Source: Caulobacter ginsengisoli
GTDB lineage: Bacteria > Pseudomonadota > Alphaproteobacteria > Caulobacterales > Caulobacteraceae
Length of the DNA stretch: 64,000 bases
NCBI RefSeq assembly: GCF_030814835.1
Contig: NZ_JAUSVS010000010.1
Coordinates: forward strand, 1 to 64,000
Direction of reading: 5' to 3'
The position numbers and the translations under genes were made by a program. The first letter of the stretch is position 1; each line of letters starts with the position of its first letter. The notes beneath the pieces are model-generated. The model saw nothing but the letters and a program-made list of their open reading frames with translations. It ran no database searches and was not told the DNA's origin. Shown piece by piece: positions 1 to 7,467 of this stretch.

Positions 1-59
1 TCGTCATCGCCGCCAACAGCATCCTCAAGCACCAGCAGCCTTGGGCCAAACCCACTTGA
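1..59 (+). CDS. C-terminal end of an unidentified protein (5' end outside the window)
   Basis: One frame is open from the window edge and ends with TGA at 57-59, giving a tail that reads VIAANSILKHQQPWAKPT. Codon use fits the high-GC neighbours. The piece is too short to identify. It lies about 135 bases upstream of the NAD synthetase, on the same strand, and a half palindromic repeat separates them. It could also be a chance open frame. Confidence 0.35.
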   Translation, partial: VIAANSILKHQQPWAKPT

Positions 60-72
60 CCCAATACAGTCG

Positions 73-95
73 CCCGCTTTCGCGGGGATGAGCGG
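73..95. repeat. Half copy of the CCCCGCGAAAGCGGGG palindromic repeat
   Basis: This short segment matches the right arm of the long inverted repeats at 24608-24731 and 36590-36714 (CCCGCTTTCGCGGGGATGAG core). No left arm is visible before it within the window, so it is a solo arm or a decayed copy. Confidence 0.6.
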
Positions 96-195
96 ATGAA
101 AAAGGCATTCCGGGTTAGAGGAATCACAGGCCGCGCCCGGCTTGCCCGTCTCGGCTTGTGGCTGCTAAGCCGAAACTCCATTTCTTAGGGCGACA

Positions 196-2277
196 ATGGC
201 CAGACCCGCCGCCAAGGCCGATTCCCCGCCGTTCCTGTCGCCCTACCGGCACGGGTTCGTGCGGGTCGCCGCCTGTGTGCCGCAGATCGCCCTGGCCGAC
301 CCGGCCGCCAATGCCGAGCGCACCCTGGGGATGGTCGCCAAGGGTCATGACCAGGGCGTGGCGGTGATGGTGTTCCCGGAACTGGGGCTGTCGGGCTATT
401 CCATCGACGACCTGCACCAGCAGGACGCCCTGCTGGACGCCGTCGAGGCCGCCATCGGGCGGTTGGCCGAGGCCTCCGCCAGGCTGTCGCCGCTGTTCGT
501 GGTGGGCGCGCCGCTGCGGGGCGAGGGGCGCCTCTTCAACACCGCCGTGGTCATCCAGGGCGGCGAGGTGCTGGGCGTGGTCCCCAAGACCTGGCTGCCC
601 AACTATCGCGAGTATTACGAGCGCCGCTGGTTCGCCTCCGGCCTGGGCGTCGAGGACGGCGAGATCGCGGTCGCCGGCCGCACGGCTCCATTCGGCGTGG
701 ACCTGCTGTTCCGCGCGGTTGGACCAACTGCGTTCACCCTGCATGCCGAGATCTGCGAGGACATCTGGACCCCGACCCCGCCCTCGACCCGGGGCGCCCT
801 GGCGGGGGCCGAGATCCTGCTCAACCTGTCGGCCAGCAACATCGTCATCGGCAAGGCCGACGCCCGCCGGCTGCTCTGCGCCTCGCAGTCGATGCGCTGC
901 ATCGCCGCCTATCTCTATTCCGCCGCCGGGGTGGGCGAGAGCACCACCGACACCGCCTGGGACGGCCAGGCCTCGATCTTCGAGCTGGGCGAAGTGCTGG
1001 CCGAGAGCGGCCGGTTCCCGACCGACGACGACTGGGCGCTGAGCGACATCGATGTCGGCCGTATCCGCCAGGAGCGCCGCCGCACCGGCTCGTTCGGCGA
1101 TGTCGTGGCCTATGAGGACGCCGTCGGCGACTTCCGCATCGTCGAGTACGACTGGGCGCCGCCGGCCGGGCCCCTGGCCCTGGCCCGCAAGGTCGACCGC
1201 TTCCCCTTCGTTCCGGACGATCCGGCCCTGCTCGCCGAGCAGTGCTACGAGGCCTACAACATCCAGGTCCAGGGCCTGGCCCAGCGGCTCAAGGCCACGG
1301 GCCTGAAGAAGCTGGTCATCGGGGTGTCGGGGGGGCTGGATTCCACTCAGGCCCTGATCGTCGCCTGCCGCACCATGGATCGCCTCGGCCTGCCCCGCGA
1401 AAACGTGCTGGCCTGGACCCTGCCGGGGTTCGCGACCTCCGACCGCACCTACGACAACGCCTGGAAGCTGATGAAGGCCCTGGGCGTCACCGGCGCCGAG
1501 CTGGATATCCGCCCGGCCGCCAGGCAGATGCTGGCCGACCTGGACCACCCGTTTGGCCGGGGCGAGCCGGTCTATGACGTGACCTTCGAGAACGTCCAGG
1601 CGGGCCTGCGCACCGACTATCTGTTCCGGCTGGCCAACCAGCGGGGCGCCCTGGTGGTGGGGACCGGCGACCTGTCGGAACTGGCCCTGGGCTGGTGCAC
1701 CTATGGCGTCGGCGACCATATGAGCCATTACAATCCCAACGCCTCGGTCGCCAAGACGCTGATCCAGCATCTGATCCGCTTTGTCGCGGGAACTGGCGAC
1801 CTGGGACCCGCCGCCGGGCCCGTGCTGGCCGACATCCTGGCCACCGAGATCTCGCCCGAGCTGGTTCCGGCCGGCGCCGACGGCCAGGGCCAGTCCACCG
1901 AGAGCTTCGTCGGCCCCTACGCGCTGCAGGACTTCAATCTTTACCATCTGACCCGCTACGGCGCGGCCCCGTCCAAGATCGCCTACCTGGCCCATTGCGC
2001 CTGGAGCGATTCGGCGCGCGGCGACTGGCCCGCCGACCTGCCGGCGCCCGAGCGGCGGGCCTACGATCTGGCCGAGATCAAGAAATGGCTGCGGCTGTTC
2101 ATCACCCGCTTCTTCGCCAATCAGTTCAAGCGTTCGGCGGTCCCCAACGGGCCGAAAATCTCATCGGGCGGCGCACTTTCGCCGCGTTCCGACTGGCGCA
2201 TGCCGTCCGACGCCCGGGCCGACGCCTGGCTGGCGGAACTCGACGCCAACACCCCGGATTCAACTGTCAGCGGGTAG
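196..2277 (+). CDS. nadE: Glutamine-dependent NAD+ synthetase
   Basis: It makes NAD+ from nicotinate adenine dinucleotide, ATP and glutamine, the last step of NAD synthesis, in the cytosol. The 693 residues match the long two-domain class. The first ~300 residues form a nitrilase-type glutaminase with its Glu in [10 protein letters not shown], its Lys in [10 protein letters not shown] and its Cys in HAEICEDIW. The second half is the ATP-pyrophosphatase synthetase with the P-loop [12 protein letters not shown] (near residue 375) and the downstream [12 protein letters not shown] segment. The chosen ATG gives [13 protein letters not shown], followed at once by the conserved start of the nitrilase fold. 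It seems to stand alone: the next gene, 275 bases on, appears to have its own promoter. The identification is secure. Confidence 0.96.
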   Translation: MARPAAKADSPPFLSPYRHGFVRVAACVPQIALADPAANAERTLGMVAKGHDQGVAVMVFPELGLSGYSIDDLHQQDALLDAVEAAIGRLAEASARLSPLFVVGAPLRGEGRLFNTAVVIQGGEVLGVVPKTWLPNYREYYERRWFASGLGVEDGEIAVAGRTAPFGVDLLFRAVGPTAFTLHAEICEDIWTPTPPSTRGALAGAEILLNLSASNIVIGKADARRLLCASQSMRCIAAYLYSAAGVGESTTDTAWDGQASIFELGEVLAESGRFPTDDDWALSDIDVGRIRQERRRTGSFGDVVAYEDAVGDFRIVEYDWAPPAGPLALARKVDRFPFVPDDPALLAEQCYEAYNIQVQGLAQRLKATGLKKLVIGVSGGLDSTQALIVACRTMDRLGLPRENVLAWTLPGFATSDRTYDNAWKLMKALGVTGAELDIRPAARQMLADLDHPFGRGEPVYDVTFENVQAGLRTDYLFRLANQRGALVVGTGDLSELALGWCTYGVGDHMSHYNPNASVAKTLIQHLIRFVAGTGDLGPAAGPVLADILATEISPELVPAGADGQGQSTESFVGPYALQDFNLYHLTRYGAAPSKIAYLAHCAWSDSARGDWPADLPAPERRAYDLAEIKKWLRLFITRFFANQFKRSAVPNGPKISSGGALSPRSDWRMPSDARADAWLAELDANTPDSTVSG

Positions 2278-2382
2278 ACAAAGGTGCCCGCGCGGCACGC
2301 TGGAAATGTCTGAAAAGGTGGCGTATGGTCGCAACGCGCGTTGTATATCGCGCGGCCCGCTGGCGCGTTTGCTGAATTTCGG

Positions 2383-2407
2383 GGAACTGTTCCTGGAACT
2401 CGGCGTT
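2383..2407 (+). promoter_or_regulatory. Likely EcfG (SigT-type) general-stress promoter upstream of the OmpA-like gene
   Basis: The sequence reads GGAAC, 16 bases, CGTT, which is the consensus for the alphaproteobacterial general-stress sigma factor EcfG/SigT (GGAAC-N16/17-CGTT). The -35 box sits inside a small palindrome (GGAACTGTTCC). Transcription would start near 2415, leaving a leader of about 135 bases before the OmpA-like start. The match is by eye. The rest of 2278-2552 shows no gene. Confidence 0.6.
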
Positions 2408-2552
2408 AGCAGCGTCGGTCGCACGAGTGGGCGCCATGGGGAAGGGCTGGGGGCTTAAGCACCTGTTCCAACCACGCGGGGCTCTTACAGCGTCTGTAAT
2501 GATGTGAATGCCGGGCGATTGTCGCAGGCAAATCTGGAGCGAGGGGCTCAAG

Positions 2553-3731
2553 GTGAACAGAAAAGCGATACTGCTGGCCGGCGTTTTTGGGGCGCTTGCG
2601 TTTGCGCCCCAGGCGATGGCCGAGAACAACGGCTGGTACGGGGCCTTCGACCTCGGCTACCATTCGCCGGACGGCATGGAGACCACGTCGTCGGGCAACG
2701 CGCCTGACGCGGCTCCCTACAACTTCACCATCCAATCCGAAGACAAGGTCCTGGGCTTCTTCCGCCTGGGCTACCGCGCCACGCCGAACTGGCGCTTCGA
2801 ACTGGAACTGGGCGCCCGTCCCGGCAACGTGGAAACCATCCGCGAGCCGACGACCCGCCCGTTCCCCAACGAGGTCTGCTCGGTCACCCTGCCGGTGGTT
2901 CCCTGCAAGCGCCCCGAAGGTTCGGTTGAATCGTGGACGCTGATGGCGAACGCCGTCTACGACTTCATGCCCGACTCGGCCTTCCGTCCGTTCGTGGGCC
3001 TGGGTGTGGGCGTCAATCGCGTCAGCACCGAGATCTCGGGCCGGATGAACAACGTCGCCTTTGGCGGCCTGGGCGTCCATGGCGACGACACCGCCTTTGC
3101 CTGGCAAGTCCTGGCCGGCGCCTCGTTCGACGTCACCCCGCGGCTCTCGGCCGACCTGACCTATCGTTTCCTGGGCGGTTCGGACGTCAGCTACGACACC
3201 AACGACATCGGCAACGCCTTCCCGTTGGACAACATCAAGGGCGAATACCGCGACCAGTCGCTGACCTTCGGTCTGCGCTACGCGTTCAGCTCGCCGCCGG
3301 CTCCCCCGCCGCCGCCGCCGCCGCCCCCGCCGCCGCCTCCGCCTCCGCCGCCTCCCCCGCCGCCGCCTCCCCCGCCGCCGCCTCCGCCGGCGTATGAGGC
3401 CAAGCAGTTCATCGTCTACTTCCCGTTCGATCAGTACATCCTGACGCCGGAAGCCCAGGCGGTGGTCCAGGAAGCGGCTCAGTACGCGGCTTCGGGCAAC
3501 GCGACCTCGGTTCAGGTCGTCGGCCATGCCGACACCTCGGGTTCGGCCAAGTATAACGTCCGCCTGTCGGAACGCCGCGCTAAGGCTGTCGCCGATGCGC
3601 TGGTGGGCCTGGGCGTCAACCAGTCGGCTCTGACCGTCGACTGGAAGGGCGAAACCGAACTGGCCGTCCCGACTCCGGACGGCACCAAGGAACCGCTGAA
3701 CCGCCGCTCGACGATCCAGATCAACTTCTGA
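2553..3731 (+). CDS. OmpA-family outer-membrane protein with a 29-proline linker
   Basis: This is an outer-membrane beta-barrel joined to a periplasmic OmpA domain that would tether the outer membrane to peptidoglycan. A GTG start at 2553 gives a clear signal peptide (VNRKAILLAGVFGALAFAPQ, then AMA|EN) with an A/G-rich site (GAGGGG) about 9 bases upstream. A start 45 bases earlier would spoil the signal peptide. Residues ~25-250 are an eight-strand-type barrel rich in alternating aromatics (WYGAFDLGYHS; DLTYRFLGG). Residues ~251-279 are 29 uninterrupted prolines. The rest is the OmpA C-terminal domain with VVGHADTSGSAKYNVRLSERR and PLNRRSTIQI. The proline tract uses mixed CCG, CCC and CCT codons and probably needs EF-P for translation. 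A terminator follows at once. Confidence 0.93.
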   Translation: MNRKAILLAGVFGALAFAPQAMAENNGWYGAFDLGYHSPDGMETTSSGNAPDAAPYNFTIQSEDKVLGFFRLGYRATPNWRFELELGARPGNVETIREPTTRPFPNEVCSVTLPVVPCKRPEGSVESWTLMANAVYDFMPDSAFRPFVGLGVGVNRVSTEISGRMNNVAFGGLGVHGDDTAFAWQVLAGASFDVTPRLSADLTYRFLGGSDVSYDTNDIGNAFPLDNIKGEYRDQSLTFGLRYAFSSPPAPPPPPPPPPPPPPPPPPPPPPPPPPPPPPAYEAKQFIVYFPFDQYILTPEAQAVVQEAAQYAASGNATSVQVVGHADTSGSAKYNVRLSERRAKAVADALVGLGVNQSALTVDWKGETELAVPTPDGTKEPLNRRSTIQINF

Positions 3732-3760
3732 TCCTGATCTGAAGCGACAAGGCTAAGCGA

Positions 3761-3787
3761 ACCCCCGGTCGAAAGGCCGGGGGTTTT
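3761..3787 (+). terminator. Rho-independent terminator of the OmpA-like gene
   Basis: The hairpin ACCCCCGGTC-GAAA-GGCCGGGGGT is followed by TTTTGCTTTG. It lies 30 bases after the stop codon. Confidence 0.85.
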
Positions 3788-3827
3788 GCTTTGGGCGTTG
3801 TGCTGGCTCAGGCGGTGCGAAGATTCA

Positions 3828-4147
3828 CCACGGACAACACGGACAACACGGACAACACGGACGGGTGGGCTCTTCGGCGAGGTCGGTGCGGCTCGGCTGC
3901 CCGTAAGGGGTTAAACGCGAACAACGCGAACAACGCCAACGGGCCTGCGCTGAACGAGCCCTCTCGTCTCTGTAGTCGGTTCAAGAACAGGGCTTCGCCC
4001 GAAGGGCTCTCATTCGAACGCCGGGCGTGAGACTGGCTCCCGTTCGCGTTGTTCGCGTTGTTCGCGTTTAAAATCTTAGGCCGCCAGGACACCCGCAACG
4101 CCGGCCAGCATGCCGACCCGTCCGTGTTGTCCGTGTTGTCCGTGGTA
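3828..4147. repeat. Triple-nested inverted repeat built from two different 9-base tandem repeats
   Basis: The 395-base gap between the OmpA terminator and the WecA-like gene holds three pairs of arms, one inside the other. The outer arms (about 3828-3867 and 4115-4147) are tandem CGGACAACA units and their reverse complement. The middle arms (3911-3943 and 4039-4071) are tandem GCGAACAAC units and their complement, bordered by TTAAA. The innermost arms are GAGCCCT / AGGGCTC (about 3956-3963 and 4003-4009). Both tandem units are 9 bases long and share the core GAACAAC/GGACAAC. No gene is evident inside. The whole could fold as a long cruciform or a stem in RNA. Confidence 0.85.
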
Positions 4148-4183
4148 AACCTTGCGCCGGGGCCGCGACCCCGGCGCCCGCCG

Positions 4184-5275
4184 TCAGTCCGCCTTGCGCG
4201 CGGGGGTCAGGCGGCTCAGCCACTTGAACAGCGCCACGGCCCGTTCATGGCGGCGGGTGAGGGCCAGCCAACCTACGATCAGCGCCAGGTAGACGGCGAT
4301 GAACAGCGGGTCCGGCACGTCGGCGAGCAGGGCCAGGGCCGCGCCGCCGCCCAGGACCAGGCTGAGGGCGCTCAAGGTCAGCACCACGCCGGTGGGGGTG
4401 AAGCCGCCGTCCAGCATCAGGTGATGGACGTGGGTGCGGTCGGCGTGAAAGGGCGAATGGCCGGCCATGGCCCGGCGGGCGATCAGGGCCAGGGTGTCGA
4501 TCACCGGCGGAGCGACCAGGAAGGGGGCCAGGACCGGGGTCACCGGATAGAGCGGGTTCTGGGTCAGGCGGAAGGCGGCCCAGGCGATGATCAGCCCCAG
4601 ATAGGCGCTGCCGGAGTTGCCCAGGAACACCTGGGCGCGCTTGCGCCAGGGGGTGCGCAGGTTGAAGGCCAGGAAGGCGACCACGGCCCCGCTGATCACC
4701 ACCATGCCATGGGCCAGGTCCAGGTTGCCGGCATAGACGGAAGCGGCCATCAGCATGACGAGGGCGCAGAGGGCCAGGCTGCCGCACAGGCCATCGATCC
4801 CGTCGGCCATGTTCAGGGCGTTGATCAGCCCGACCACCGCCACGACGCTGAAGGGAACCGATAGCCAGCCCAGGGCCAGATGGCCCAGCCCGAAGGCGGC
4901 CCCGATATTCTCGACCCGCACCCCGCCGACATAGATGATGGCCAGGGCCGCGGCGACCTGGGCCAGCACCCGGATCGGCCAGGGCAGGTCATAGAGGTCG
5001 TCCAGCACCCCGATCGTCACCAGGATGACCGCCGCCAGGCCCAGGCCGATCAGCTGCAGGCTGGGACTGACCAGCGCCAGGGCCGGCAGGATGGTGCCGA
5101 TGGCGATGGCCACCCCGCCGGTCACCGGGGTCGGGGCGGCGTGATCCTTGCGCCCGCCCGGATGGTCCAGCAGGCCCAGCTTCCGGGCCAGGGGATCGAG
5201 CAGATAGATGAGCGCCGTCACGGCGGCGAAGGCGGCGACGAATTCGAAGGCGACCAATCGCCAGACGATATGCAT
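4184..5275 (-). CDS. WecA/MraY-family undecaprenyl-phosphate sugar-1-phosphate transferase
   Basis: A polytopic inner-membrane enzyme that moves a sugar-1-phosphate from a UDP-sugar to undecaprenyl phosphate, priming exopolysaccharide or O-antigen synthesis. The 363 residues carry about ten hydrophobic segments. The family's Mg/substrate motifs are visible: the early DHAAP segment, LDDLYDLPW (around residue 90), NALNMADGIDGL (around 155) and the late HADRTHVHH loop. The start MHIVWRLVAFEF runs straight into the first membrane helix. It is divergent from the CpsB/Wza/BY-kinase genes across a 400-base gap, which supports a role in the same polysaccharide pathway. The sugar specificity cannot be read from sequence. 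Confidence 0.88.
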   Translation of the reverse strand: MHIVWRLVAFEFVAAFAAVTALIYLLDPLARKLGLLDHPGGRKDHAAPTPVTGGVAIAIGTILPALALVSPSLQLIGLGLAAVILVTIGVLDDLYDLPWPIRVLAQVAAALAIIYVGGVRVENIGAAFGLGHLALGWLSVPFSVVAVVGLINALNMADGIDGLCGSLALCALVMLMAASVYAGNLDLAHGMVVISGAVVAFLAFNLRTPWRKRAQVFLGNSGSAYLGLIIAWAAFRLTQNPLYPVTPVLAPFLVAPPVIDTLALIARRAMAGHSPFHADRTHVHHLMLDGGFTPTGVVLTLSALSLVLGGGAALALLADVPDPLFIAVYLALIVGWLALTRRHERAVALFKWLSRLTPARKAD

Positions 5276-5678
5276 GCGCGCCCTTGCCCGGTGTCGGCCT
5301 TAAGGATGAACTGGATCAGGACCGATGCCTAGCTAACGGCGCCCGCCCGCCGCCCCGCCAAACCCCTGAGCGAGCGGGAGCCTGACATAACCGTGTCGCC
5401 CGGAATTGGCAACGCCGATCGTTTCGTGGTTTTGTCATCAGTATTGGCAAAGCTTAGTTTCCGTCTACTGTCCGACCGATAGCGGGCATCGGTCGCGCCC
5501 TGCAGATCAACAATCGGCGATAAGGCTGGTTAATCTGTCAAAGCAACTCGCCGACGCGGCGAGTTGACGCAGTTTCGCCTTGACGCTTTGACCCGCCTCC
5601 CGGATAACAACCGGGTCGGGTGGTGGGCGCCGTGGCGTGTGAGCGCGCCTGCCCCGGCGCGCCTACTGCCTCTTATTT
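5276..5678. other. Divergent intergenic region of the exopolysaccharide locus
   Basis: About 400 bases without a gene separate the WecA-like gene (minus) from the exopolysaccharide operon (plus), so this stretch should hold both promoters. Visible structure: a perfect hairpin CAACTCGCC-GACGC-GGCGAGTTG at about 5545-5567, and two TTGGCAA-type boxes near 5405 and 5445. No promoter match is strong enough to name a sigma factor. Confidence 0.5.
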
Positions 5679-5696
5679 GTGCTGGAGCGCGCCCTA

Positions 5697-6500
5697 GTGA
5701 TCGATCTGCACTGTCATTTGCTGCCTGGCATTGATGATGGCGCCGTTGACCTCGACGATTCCCTGGCCATGGCCCGCTGCGCGGTCGCCGACGGCATCAC
5801 CGTCACCGCCTGCACCCCCCACATCTTTCCCGGCCTCTACGAGAACAAGGGGCCCGAGATCCGCCAGGCCATCGCCGACCTGCAGACCCGGCTCGACGAG
5901 GCCGGCATTCCGCTGAAGCTGGTGACCGGCGCCGATGTGCAGCTGGCCGTGAACCTGGCCGATGGCCTGAAGTCCGGCCGGATTCTGTCGCTGAACAACA
6001 GCCGCTATTTCCTGTTCGAGCCGCCGCACCACACCGCCCCGCCACGGCTGGAGGAGACGGTGTTCAACATCATGGCGGCGGGCTGGCAGCCAGTGGTCAC
6101 CCACCCCGAGCGGCTGCACTGGATCGAGAACCACTACGACACGATGTGCAAGCTGGCCCATGCCGGCGCCTGGATGCAGCTGACCTGTGGCTCGGTGACG
6201 GGGCGCTTTGGGCGGCGGGCGAAATACTGGTCCGAGCGCATGCTGGACGAAGGATTGGTTCATATCCTGGCCACGGACGCGCATAATATGCGAAACCGTG
6301 CGCCGCGGATGGCCGAGGCGCGCGACATGGTCGCCCAGCGCCTGGGCGAACAGGCGGCGACGGACATGGTGCTGACGCGGCCGCAGGGCATCCTGGATGA
6401 CCTGGCGCCGACGGCCCTGCCGGCGGCCGAGGGTGTAGCCAAGGCGCCAGTGCGCGCGACGGGTTTGGGAATGCTGCGCCGTTTGTTCAGCGCGGCCTGA
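5697..6500 (+). CDS. CpsB/CapC-type tyrosine-protein phosphatase (PHP fold)
   Basis: A metal-dependent PHP-fold phosphatase that removes phosphate from the tyrosine cluster of bacterial tyrosine kinases, the counterpart of the BY-kinase two genes downstream. Metal-binding motifs are present: DLHCHLLPGIDDGA at the N-terminus, TPHIFPG near residue 45, VVTHPERL near 135, and LATDAHNM near 195. I prefer the GTG at 5697 (VIDLHCH), which has GGAG 9 bases upstream and matches the family start. A GTG at 5679 would add six residues. It opens a run of four same-strand genes (phosphatase, Wza-type lipoprotein, BY-kinase, TPR protein). Confidence 0.88.
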   Translation: MIDLHCHLLPGIDDGAVDLDDSLAMARCAVADGITVTACTPHIFPGLYENKGPEIRQAIADLQTRLDEAGIPLKLVTGADVQLAVNLADGLKSGRILSLNNSRYFLFEPPHHTAPPRLEETVFNIMAAGWQPVVTHPERLHWIENHYDTMCKLAHAGAWMQLTCGSVTGRFGRRAKYWSERMLDEGLVHILATDAHNMRNRAPRMAEARDMVAQRLGEQAATDMVLTRPQGILDDLAPTALPAAEGVAKAPVRATGLGMLRRLFSAA

Positions 6501-6520
6501 AACGGGGATTGAAGAGGGCG

Positions 6521-7270
6521 ATGATGGTCGAGGGGATGGGCTCAAGGGGCGCCAAATCGGAGAACGGGGGCCGGCTGGCGCGATGGATCGCGCCCCTGGC
6601 CCTGGCCCTCACTCTGGGGCTGGCCGCGTGCCAATCGACGCCGATGGCCGACAGCGCCCGGATCGGCACCCCCCTGCCGCCGCCCGACACCACCCAGGTC
6701 CAGGTCAGCGGCGCTACCGAGTACCATATCGGCCCGATGGACGTGCTGGACATCAGCGTCTTCCAGGTCGCCGACCTGACCCGCACCGTGCAGGTCGACG
6801 CCGCCGGCCAGATCACCCTGCCGCTGATCGGCCAGGTCATGGTGGCCGGCAAGACGGTGACCCAGGTCCAGAGCGATATCGCCGCCAAGCTGGCCGCCAA
6901 ATACCTGCAGTCCCCGGACGTCACCGTCTTCGTCAAGGAATACACCAGCCAGAAGGTCACGGTTGACGGCTCGGTCAACCAGCCCGGCGTCTACGCCATC
7001 TCCGGCAAGACCACGCTGCTGCAGGCCATCGCCATGGCGCGCGGCACCGACAAGGACGCCAACTACAAGCGGGTGGTGATCTTCCGGATGATCAACAACC
7101 AGCGCATGGCGGCGGTGTTCGACATCGGCCAGATCCGCGCCGGCCGCATGGACGATCCCGAGATTTTCGGCAACGACGTGGTCGTGGTCGATCGCGACGG
7201 CATGAAGAGCGTGCTGCGCGGCGTCACCGGCGCGGTGCCGATCTTCAGCATCTTCCGGCCGGTCGGCTAG
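6521..7270 (+). CDS. Wza/GumB-type polysaccharide export lipoprotein
   Basis: An outer-membrane-associated export protein for capsule or exopolysaccharide. The N-terminus is a lipoprotein signal with the lipobox LAAC (LTLGLAACQST), so the mature protein starts at a lipidated Cys near residue 34. The polysaccharide export domain follows (YHIGPMDVLDISVFQV) and then a SLBB domain (TVDGSVNQPGVYAISGKTTL). Starts at 6509 (TTG), 6521 or 6524 are all possible. AGAGGG just upstream favours 6521/6524. It is shorter than Wza itself (253 versus about 380 residues), as is normal for the GumB-like branch. The preceding phosphatase gene ends 20 bases upstream. Confidence 0.9.
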   Translation: MMVEGMGSRGAKSENGGRLARWIAPLALALTLGLAACQSTPMADSARIGTPLPPPDTTQVQVSGATEYHIGPMDVLDISVFQVADLTRTVQVDAAGQITLPLIGQVMVAGKTVTQVQSDIAAKLAAKYLQSPDVTVFVKEYTSQKVTVDGSVNQPGVYAISGKTTLLQAIAMARGTDKDANYKRVVIFRMINNQRMAAVFDIGQIRAGRMDDPEIFGNDVVVVDRDGMKSVLRGVTGAVPIFSIFRPVG

Positions 7271-7275
7271 CGCTA

Positions 7276-7293
7276 CGGACGCGAAGGCGCGTC
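7276..7293. other. Perfect GC hairpin between export lipoprotein and BY-kinase genes
   Basis: GGACGCG-AAGG-CGCGTCC forms a perfect 7-bp stem just after the Wza-type stop. There is no T-run, so it is more likely an mRNA processing or stability element than a terminator. The 197-base gap up to 7467 holds no gene. Confidence 0.45.
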
Positions 7294-7467
7294 CAGACTG
7301 ATAAGCTTTGACGCGAAGAGGCTTCGTCTTCGCCTCAGGGCGCCCTAGAAACGGCCTGGCCGCCCATTCTGGGTCGCACAGGCCTTTCGGGCTTGGAAAT
7401 AAGGGGTGGGGCCTTCATCCGTCGCGGCAGCGATAGGAGGGTTCAGGGATTTCGAACGCGAGGACGT

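Noticed and set aside
124..1995. Long minus-strand open frame (623 codons) opposite nadE
   Set aside because: It is an antisense shadow of a high-GC gene: the sequence is Gly/Ala/Gln/Arg-rich without domains, and the plus-strand protein has all NadE motifs.
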